A program made the position numbers and the translations under genes. This document shows positions 1 through 5,031 of a stretch of DNA of 5,031 bases, piece after piece. Origin of the DNA: Solirubrobacterales bacterium (GTDB lineage Bacteria > Actinomycetota > Thermoleophilia > Solirubrobacterales > 70-9); contig JAUQWL010000177.1 in NCBI GenBank assembly GCA_030835185.1, positions 1 to 5,031 on the forward strand. The letters run 5' to 3'. Under the pieces are notes generated by a model that was not told the origin of the DNA, searched no databases, and was given only the letters and a program-made list of their open reading frames with translations. Positions within the stretch are counted from its first letter, which is position 1, and every line of letters begins with the position of its first letter.

Positions 1-25
1 AGTGCCGGTAACGGCACCGGACACT
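1..25 (+). other. GC-rich spacer hairpin with two alternative folds
   Basis: Positions 2-7 pair perfectly with 12-17 around a GTAA loop, which is a GNRA-type tetraloop. The same bases can instead form a longer stem, 1-9 with 16-25, with A21 bulged. The two folds exclude each other. No T-run follows, so it is not an intrinsic terminator. It may be a structural element of the transcribed spacer; its function is unknown, and the window edge may hide part of it. Confidence 0.45.
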
Positions 26-67
26 GCTCAGTTTTGAGAGACCGCATACGCGAATCACGCGTGCTGC

Positions 68-102
68 GCGCCTCGATGGAGCTTGAAAACTGCACAATGG
101 CC
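68..102 (+). other. 5' arm of pre-23S rRNA processing stem
   Basis: Positions 68-102 are complementary to 3186-3220, on the other side of the 23S gene. The inner 17 pairs (86-102 with 3186-3202) are all Watson-Crick. Then comes one G-G mismatch (85/3203), followed by mostly Watson-Crick pairs with a few G-U pairs out to 68/3220. A second helix, 113-121 with 3171-3179, is also perfect and stacks closer to 23S. In bacteria such a stem brings the two ends of 23S together, and RNase III or a related enzyme cuts it to release the precursor. The pairing is seen directly; the enzyme is inferred. Confidence 0.88.
80..95 (+). promoter_or_regulatory. boxA-like spacer antitermination element
   Basis: The segment reads AGCTTGAAAACTGCAC. 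It resembles the CTTTGAAAACT sequence found just upstream of 23S in many Gram-positive rRNA operons, which is usually regarded as the boxA site bound by NusB-NusE to keep polymerase antiterminated over rRNA genes. Here it lies inside the 5' arm of the 23S processing stem, as is common. The call rests on motif similarity and position only, and no clear boxB or boxC partner was identified. Confidence 0.4.
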
Positions 103-132
103 AATATTGAATGATTGAAATGAGTAACAAGG

Positions 133-159
133 TGGTCTGAATATTCCTTATTCAGACCA
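133..159 (+). other. Perfect hairpin immediately upstream of 23S
   Basis: Positions 133-143 pair with 149-159 in an uninterrupted 11-bp stem around a 5-base loop (TTCCT). It ends only about six bases before the 23S 5' end. It lies on the left side of the gap between the processing stem (ending at 121) and the 23S terminal helix (starting about 165), where the right side has only about six bases (3165-3170). It therefore forms a side branch off the excision stalk. It could guide 5' end maturation. There is no T-run, so it is not a terminator. Confidence 0.6.
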
Positions 160-436
160 GCTCACCGTCAAGATAGTAAGGGCGTACGGTGGATGCCTTG
201 GCACCAGGAGTAGACGAAGGACGTGGACGGCTGCGATAAGCCGCGGTGAGGCGCTGAACAGCCTTTGACCCGCGGATTTCCGAATGGGGAAACCCGGCGC
301 TGGTAATGCGGCGTCATCTGTCGGTGAATACATAGCCGGCAGAATGCAAGCGAGCGAACTGAAACATCTAAGTAGCTCGAGGAAAGAAAATCAAACGAGA
401 CTCCCTGAGTAGTGGCGAGCGAAAAGGGATCAGCCC

Positions 437-649
437 AAACCGACCAGCTGTAAGCAGACACGCGTTGTCTGGTCGGGGTTGTAGGACGTCTGTCCAGATC
501 GTGTCTGATCTGGCAGCAGTTACAAAATCAGGTGTTAGTCGAAGCGAGTGGAACCTCGCACCATAGAGGGCAAACGTCCCGTAGACGAAAACGCACTGAA
601 CTGCTGATGATGTTCCTGAGTAGGACCACACCCGTGAAACGTGGTCTGA
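437..649 (+). other. Expanded domain I segment of 23S rRNA
   Basis: Between two conserved anchors (CAGCCCA ending at 437, and AATCTGGGGGGACC starting at 649) there are about 212 bases where E. coli has about 131. The excess includes two extra arms. In one, 441-447 pairs with 469-475. In the other, 494-500 pairs with 507-513 around a six-base loop. The intervening GGGGTTGTAGGAC motif is also typical of Gram-positive 23S rRNA in this region, so this looks like an enlarged version of a normal lineage-specific expansion rather than an intron or intervening sequence. Confidence 0.7.
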
Positions 650-687
650 ATCTGGGGGGACCACCCTCCAAGGCTAAGTACTCCCTG

Positions 688-735
<48 letters not shown>

Positions 736-1298
736 GGAAGGGGAGTGAAATAGTACCTGAAACCATACGCCTACAAGCGGTCGGAGCATCTTCGGATGTG
801 ACGGCGTGCTTTTTGCATAACGAGCCGGCGAGTTACTCTTCAGTGGCAAGGTTAAGCGATGAGCGGAGCCGCAGCGAAAGCGAGTCTGAATAGGGCGAAC
901 AGAGTCACTGGAGGTAGACCCGAAACTGAGCGAGCTATCCATGGGCAGGCTGAAGCGGGGGTAAGACCTCGTGGAGGGCCGAACCGACCTAGGGTGAAAA
1001 CTGGGCGGATGACCTGTGGATCGGAGTGAAAGGCTAATCAAGCTCAGAGATATCTGGTTCTCTCCGAAATATATTTAGGTATAGCGTCGAGCGATATGTG
1101 TTGTGGCCGTAGAGCACTGCTTGGACTAGGGGCCCTACCAGGTTACCGACTTCAGGCAAACTCCGAAGACCACTACATTTAGCTCGGCAGTCAGCGCATG
1201 GGGGATAAACTTCATGTGCGAGAGGGGAACAACCCAGACCATCAGTTAAGGTCCCTAAGTACTAGCTAAGTGGTAAACGATGTCCGAATGCACAGACA

Positions 1299-1356
1299 AC
1301 CAAGAGGTTGGCTTAGAAGCAGCCACCCTTGAAAGAGTGCGTAACAGCTCACTGGT
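1299..1356 (+). other. GTPase-associated centre of 23S (L11-binding domain)
   Basis: This is the counterpart of E. coli 1051-1108, recognised by GGCTTAGAAGCAGCC followed by GTGCGTAACAGCTCACTGG. It binds ribosomal protein L11 and is contacted by translation factors during GTP hydrolysis. The thiostrepton-contact adenines A1067 (1315) and A1095 (1343) are both present. Confidence 0.85.
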
Positions 1357-2160
1357 CAAGTGTTCGGGCGCGGATAATGTAACGGGGCTAAAGCTAGTCA
1401 CCGAAACTATGGGTGTGCAGGCCTGCGGGCTCTGTACGCGGTAGGAGAGCGTTCTCAGTGTGTAAGCGTTGGCGTGAGCCTTCGTGCGGTGCTGAGAAGT
1501 GAGAATGCCGGCATGAGTAACGAAAGAGGGGTGAGAATCCCCTCCACTGATTGTCCGAGGTTTCCTGAGTAAAGTTCGTCTGCTCAGGGTTAGTCGGGAC
1601 CTAAGGCGAGGCCGAAAGGCGTAGTCGATGGAGAACAGGTTGATATTCCTGTACCACGTTGGATCCGTTATGACCGATGGGGGGACGGGGAAGGGTAAGA
1701 GAACCCAGGCGATGGTCGTCCTGGGGCAAGCACGTAGCCAGTCACTGTAGGCAAATCCGCAGTGGCGTTATAACGCGAGGTGCGATGCCAGCTGGATTAA
1801 GTTCCGGCCAGTCTCCGAGCCCATGCCTCCAAGAAAATCCTCTAGGCAGGATCCATGTGCCCGTACCGATAACCGACACAGGTGGACACGTAGAAGATAC
1901 TAAGGTGAGCGAGATAACCCTCGTTAAGGAACTCGGCAAAATCGCCCCGTAACTTCGGGAGAAGGGGCGCCCCGGTAGAGTGAAGTCCATACGGATGGAG
2001 CTCGAGGGGGCCGCAGTGAATTGGTCCAAGCGACTGTTTACCAAAAACACAGGCCTCTGCTAAGTCGCAAGACGACGTATAGGGGCTGACGCCTGCCCGG
2101 TGCTGGAAGGTTACGCGGACTTGTTAGCTCTTCGGAGCGAAGCAGTGAAGCTAAGCCCCA

Positions 2161-2242
<82 letters not shown>

Positions 2243-2251
2243 CGACTTGGA

Positions 2252-2282
<31 letters not shown>

Positions 2283-2315
2283 GAGTCTCGGTGAAGATAC
2301 CGAGTACCCGCATCA

Positions 2316-2352
<37 letters not shown>

Positions 2353-2492
2353 TATTGGAGTTTGGTGTGTTCTGTTCAGGATAGGTGGGAGACAGTGAAC
2401 CGACGGCTGCGGCTGTCGGGGAGTCAACCTTGAGATACCACCCTTGACATACCGGGCTTCTAACACTGTGCCGTAATCCGGGCAGTGAACAG

Positions 2493-2533
<41 letters not shown>

Positions 2534-2683
2534 TGTAACGGAGGCGCCCAAAGGTTCCCTCAGTACGGTTGGAAATCGTACGTAGAGTGTAAAGGCAATA
2601 AGGGAGCTTGACTGCGACACCGACGGGTGGAGCAGGAACGAAAGTTGGGCTTAGTGATCCGGCGGTAGCAAGTGGAAGCGCCG

Positions 2684-2726
<43 letters not shown>

Positions 2727-2751
2727 GCTTCCAAGAGTCCATATCGACGAA

Positions 2752-2792
<41 letters not shown>

Positions 2793-2800
2793 GGGAGTAC

Positions 2801-2881
<81 letters not shown>

Positions 2882-2918
2882 TGATGTGGGCGTTGGAGAA
2901 TTGAGAGGATTTGTCCCT

Positions 2919-2932
2919 AGTACGAGAGGACC
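2919..2932 (+). other. Sarcin-ricin loop of 23S rRNA
   Basis: AGTACGAGAGGACC is the near-universal loop that activates translational GTPases. A2660, the base removed by ricin-type toxins, is at 2925, and G2659, whose sarcin-sensitive bond adjoins G2661, is at 2924. Confidence 0.92.
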
Positions 2933-3000
2933 GGGATGAACGTACCTCTGGTGTAGCTGTTGTCCTGCCAAGGGCACCGCAGCTTAGCTACGTACGGAAC

Positions 3001-3033
<33 letters not shown>

Positions 3034-3164
3034 GTCCTCGAGATGAATTCTCCCATCCTCTAGAAGGAGTAAGACCCCTGGTAGACCACCAGGTTGATAG
3101 GCCGGCGGTGGAAGGGTGGCAACACCTGTAGCTGACCGGTACTAATGGGTCGAGGGCTTGACGG

Positions 3165-3234
3165 ATACTTATTTCAATCTTCATAGGCCATTGTGCAGTT
3201 TTGAGGCTCCATCGGGGTGTCGTCTCGACATATT
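3165..3234 (+). other. 23S-5S spacer
   Basis: This is about 70 bases with no tRNA. Nearly half of it (3186-3220), together with 3171-3179, is the 3' strand of the 23S processing stem. The remainder (3221-3234) leads into 5S. 23S and 5S are therefore separated by one processing structure and very probably share a transcript. Confidence 0.85.
3186..3220 (+). other. 3' arm of pre-23S rRNA processing stem
   Basis: This segment pairs with 68-102, about 3.1 kb upstream; the inner helix is 3171-3179 with 113-121. The ten bases CAGTTTTGAG (3196-3205) occur again exactly at 29-38 in the upstream spacer, so both copies can compete for the same partner around 86-92. Confidence 0.88.
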
Positions 3235-3352
3235 TCCGGTGGTGCAATAGCGCGGTGGAAACACCTCTTCCCATTCCGAACAGAGCAGTTAAGCACCGCA
3301 GCGCCGATGGTACTTGGGGGGCAACCTCCTGGGAGAGTAGGTCGCCGCCGGT
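3235..3352 (+). rRNA. rrf: 5S ribosomal RNA, complete
   Basis: This is about 118 bases. The terminal helix pairs 3236-3244 with 3343-3351, including two G-U pairs, and helix II pairs 3252-3257 with 3294-3299. The conserved CCGAAC (3276-3281) and AGTTAAGC of loops B and C are present, as are CGATGGTACT and GAGAGTAGGTCGCCG near the 3' end. The sequence resembles Gram-positive-type 5S. The mature ends are estimated from the helix and may be off by one or two bases. Confidence 0.95.
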
Positions 3353-3361
3353 TTTTCATTT

Positions 3362-3390
3362 CGAGCGTCCCTTCGGGGGCGCTCGTTTTT
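3362..3390 (+). terminator. Intrinsic terminator of the rRNA operon
   Basis: A 10-bp stem (3362-3371 with 3376-3385, one T-G pair) is capped by a TTCG loop closed by C-G, the very stable UUCG tetraloop. Five T residues (3386-3390) follow, then CTT. It lies ten bases after the end of 5S and separates the rRNA operon from the peptidase gene. Confidence 0.95.
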
Positions 3391-3537
3391 CTTGCACCGG
3401 CAGTGCTGTTGAAATCGTGCGCTAGGGTCGGCGTCGATGGGCGCGTGCCAATACGAACTACGGTCCGGCTGCATAGGGCACTTCGCCCCGGACAGGCGCC
3501 GGCACGAACGTTTGGCCTTTGCGGAGGCTGTCGTCCC
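3391..3537 (+). other. Intergenic gap carrying the peptidase ribosome-binding site
   Basis: This is 147 bases between the rRNA terminator and the peptidase start. The clear element is GGAGG at 3523-3527, ten bases before the ATG at 3538. That is a rather long but acceptable Shine-Dalgarno spacing, and it decides the start. A promoter for the gene is expected here. A TTGAAA at 3409-3414 looks like a -35 box but has no convincing -10 at the proper distance, so no promoter is called. Confidence 0.6.
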
Positions 3538-4728
3538 ATGAACGAAATCAGCGATGTCCACATCGACCGGGCAGTTGAGGTGGTGCGCATCCTCAGCGAC
3601 GAGATCGGGCCGCGGCCGCCCTGCAGTCTCAACGAGCGAGCCGCCGGAGACCTGATCGAAGTCGAGCTTTCGGTATCAGGACTGACTCCGCGCCGCGAAT
3701 GGTTCAGCAGCACGCGCAGCTTCGGAACGACCTATTCACTGATCCTGGGCATGGCGCTCGCATCCGGATGCCTCGAACGCCGATCCAGGAAGCTCGCTTC
3801 CCTCCTCGGCCTGTCGGCTGCGGCATTGGGCGCATTGGAGGCTCGCTTCAGTCCGCGATCTCCCATGCGGCTGCTGCGCCGGTCGCGTTCGTCCAACGTA
3901 TTCGCATGCATCGAGCCGAGCGACGGAGCGTCCGGGACCGTATGCCTGCTCTCCCACATGGACTCATCCCGTTCGGGGCTGATGTTCCACCCGAGAGCGA
4001 CTCCGTATCTCGGTTCGATCGTCGAAGCGGTGGGCATCGCTGTCGCTGTGAACGCCCTCGCTCCGCTTCTCGGGGTTCGCAAGGAGGGACGGGCCCTGCT
4101 TGCCGGCGTTCGCCTGCTGCTCCTCGCTGCGGTCGTCCTGCTGCTCGAGCGCGAGGTCCGGGGTGTCGATGTCGCCGGGGCCAACGACAATGCCTCGGGG
4201 GTCGGAGCGTGCCTCGCGCTGGCCGCCCACTTCGCCGAAGTTCCGCTTGCAAATACCAGGTGTGTGGTTCTGGTCACCGGCAGCGAAGAATCCGGTGTGT
4301 TCGGGATTCGGGACTTCCTCGAACGCCACGATACGCAGGGCTGGGGGTTCATCAACTTCGACGGCGTCGGAGCGGAGGCCCGCCTCAGGGTACTGTCGTC
4401 CGAAGGCGGGCCGATCAGCGGAGTGCCTGCCGACAGGGATCTGCTCGAATCTGCGCTGAAGGTCGGGCAGGAGTATCCGGAACTGGCCGCCGAACCTCTG
4501 GCCGGCGGATCGGGCCTCCCGTACGATTCGACGCCGGTGCTCGCGTCGGGCGGGCAGGCGATCAGCATCGTCAACCAGGACGGTGCGATCCCCAACTACC
4601 ACTGGCCGAGCGATGTATTCGCCGAGTTCTCTGGCGCTGCCTTCAGCAAGGCGGTCAGGTTCGCCGCACGATTTGTCGAGCGTCTCGATCCGGGGTCCGA
4701 CGCGGGCAGGAGCGGCGATCCGGGCTGA
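3538..4728 (+). CDS. M28-family zinc peptidase with a membrane-helix insertion
   Basis: The protein is 396 residues and belongs to the M28 aminopeptidase-like family, whose members use two zinc ions to cleave N-terminal residues or similar peptide bonds. The N-terminus has the usual family opening (VVRILSDEIGPRPPCS, 15-30). The ligands appear in the expected order: H140 in SHMDSS, bridging D217 in GANDNASG, catalytic E250 and ligand E251 in GSEESG, D275 in NFDG, and H355 in NYHWPSD. All are intact. H140 and D217 are 77 residues apart, well beyond the usual short spacing. The insertion holds two strongly hydrophobic segments, about 158-179 and 186-203, joined by a basic loop (RKEGR). Two weaker hydrophobic stretches lie at about 62-79 and 86-101, joined by ERRSRK. 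There is no signal peptide. It is therefore probably a membrane protein whose catalytic domain is stitched together across helical hairpins. The start is ATG with GGAGG ten bases upstream; the frame stays open further upstream only because it crosses 5S. The substrate is unknown, and no partner gene is visible. Confidence 0.9.
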   Translation: MNEISDVHIDRAVEVVRILSDEIGPRPPCSLNERAAGDLIEVELSVSGLTPRREWFSSTRSFGTTYSLILGMALASGCLERRSRKLASLLGLSAAALGALEARFSPRSPMRLLRRSRSSNVFACIEPSDGASGTVCLLSHMDSSRSGLMFHPRATPYLGSIVEAVGIAVAVNALAPLLGVRKEGRALLAGVRLLLLAAVVLLLEREVRGVDVAGANDNASGVGACLALAAHFAEVPLANTRCVVLVTGSEESGVFGIRDFLERHDTQGWGFINFDGVGAEARLRVLSSEGGPISGVPADRDLLESALKVGQEYPELAAEPLAGGSGLPYDSTPVLASGGQAISIVNQDGAIPNYHWPSDVFAEFSGAAFSKAVRFAARFVERLDPGSDAGRSGDPG

Positions 4729-4747
4729 GCTCCGGGCGCCCGGGCTC
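4729..4747. other. GC-rich palindrome between convergent genes
   Basis: CCGGGCGCCCGG (4732-4743) is a perfect 12-base palindrome that begins just after the peptidase stop codon. A register shift gives a longer imperfect alternative, with 4729-4732 pairing to 4744-4747. In RNA from either strand it could fold back in the 47-base gap between the two convergent genes. No T-run follows on either strand, so it is not a standard intrinsic terminator. It might still act as an mRNA 3'-end stabiliser or a weak bidirectional stop. Confidence 0.35.
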
Positions 4748-4775
4748 GCGCCGGCGGATCTTGAGTTGCGGCCGG

Positions 4776-5031
4776 CTATTCGGTGAAGCTGAGCTTGATC
4801 CTCGGGGGGCGCAGGGCCGATGCGAAGTCGGACGTCTCCGAGGAGCAGGTGTCGCGGCTGTCTTGCCGCAATGCGCCGGCACGCAGTGAACTGGCTCCGG
4901 CGACCGTCCGGCTGCGGCTGGTTCGCTTTTCGCAAGGACGAGGGCTTTGGCCGGCGGGCCGATCGGGGTACTCGAGGCCGTATTCGCCGAGGGTCGCGAA
5001 CTCGATGATCAGGTCGAGAACGTCTGCGGTC
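4776..5031 (-). CDS. Unrecognised protein, C-terminal 84 residues (partial at window edge)
   Basis: Reading the minus strand inward from the window end gives 84 codons with no stop until TAG at 4778-4776. The start lies outside the window. The first part, with the motif DVLDLIIEFATLGEYGLEY, has the amphipathic look and codon bias of a real helix. The last part ends DFASALRPPRIKLSFTE. Between them is a stretch rich in Arg and Ser (about residues 28-63) with weaker third-position GC, which may be a disordered linker or the product of a frameshift. About 79% of third codon positions are G or C. I do not recognise the family and infer no function. The opposite strand is also open here but looks less protein-like near the window end. 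The gene is convergent with the peptidase, so the two are not in one operon. Confidence 0.45.
   Translation of the reverse strand, partial: TADVLDLIIEFATLGEYGLEYPDRPAGQSPRPCEKRTSRSRTVAGASSLRAGALRQDSRDTCSSETSDFASALRPPRIKLSFTE

Larger units (their letters stand above)
1..164 (+). other. 3' part of the 16S-23S internal transcribed spacer
   Basis: This stretch precedes the 23S 5' end and contains no tRNA: there is no cloverleaf, no T-loop motif and no CCA end. It is built of structured RNA. It has a small GC hairpin at 1-25, a small hairpin with arms 48-52 and 58-62, the 5' arm of the 23S processing stem (68-102, continued at 113-121), and a perfect hairpin at 133-159 immediately before 23S. The 16S gene and any spacer tRNA would lie upstream of the window. 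No protein-coding frame here is credible. Confidence 0.85.

Noticed and set aside
1..164. tRNA gene in the spacer
   Set aside because: No anticodon arm, T-loop consensus or acceptor end can be found in these bases.
437..649. Intervening sequence or intron within 23S
   Set aside because: The extra bases form modest arms in a known variable region that keeps Gram-positive consensus motifs, with no long excisable stem and no internal reading frame.
3409..3437. Possible promoter with a TTGAAA -35 box
   Set aside because: The hexamer 17 bases downstream (about 3432-3437, CGTCGA) does not resemble a -10 box.
3217..3537. N-terminal extension of the peptidase by up to 107 residues, or a GTG start at 3445
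   Set aside because: The frame is open only because it crosses the 5S gene and its terminator. The residues added are Arg/Gly-rich and unlike the family, and the ATG at 3538 has a GGAGG ten bases upstream.
3699..4889. Long overlapping frames inside the peptidase gene (plus 3699-4889, minus 3732-4595, minus 3964-4935)
   Set aside because: Their products are dominated by Arg, Pro, Ala, Gly and Ser, with no motifs. They are shadow frames expected in GC-rich DNA, whereas the frame at 3538 carries a complete set of M28 catalytic residues.
4783..5031. Plus-strand frame starting GTG at 4783 and open to the window end
   Set aside because: It has no Shine-Dalgarno sequence, and its product becomes Arg/Ser/Pro-rich and irregular towards the end, where the minus-strand frame looks like real protein. 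Kept as an alternative only.

Overview
This window holds the downstream half of a ribosomal RNA operon followed by protein-coding DNA. In order it contains the end of the 16S-23S spacer (1-164), a complete 23S rRNA gene (about 165-3164), a short 23S-5S spacer, a complete 5S rRNA gene (about 3235-3352), a strong intrinsic terminator (3362-3390), a 147-base gap, one complete gene for a membrane-inserted M28-family zinc peptidase (3538-4728), and, convergent to it, the 3' end of an unrecognised minus-strand gene that runs off the window (4776-5031).

The rRNA genes look functional. The spacer upstream of 23S and the spacer downstream of it pair over about 35 positions (68-102 with 3186-3220) plus a further 9 (113-121 with 3171-3179). 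This is the long stem from which bacterial pre-23S rRNA is excised. A perfect hairpin (133-159) sits between this stem and the 5' end of 23S. The conserved 23S centres (GTPase-associated centre, helix 69, peptidyl transferase ring, sarcin-ricin loop) are intact, with wild-type bases at the drug-target positions checked. The main departure from E. coli is about 80 extra bases in domain I (437-649), in a region that is also enlarged in Gram-positive bacteria.

The host is a bacterium with GC-rich coding sequence (about 80% G/C at third positions in the terminal reading frame). The TTGAAAACT-type spacer motif and the domain I form suggest a Gram-positive-type lineage. The roughly 100-base insertion typical of most Actinomycetota 23S rRNAs (helix 54 region) is absent. 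A deep-branching actinobacterial class or a high-GC Bacillota-like lineage would fit, but the assignment is tentative and made without a database search.

The most unusual protein is the M28 peptidase. All its metal ligands and its catalytic glutamate are present, but the first ligand motif and the bridging aspartate are separated by an insertion carrying two predicted membrane helices, with two weaker hydrophobic stretches nearer the N-terminus. I found no mobile element, tRNA, CRISPR array or defence system, and nothing that supports a new multi-gene system in this window.
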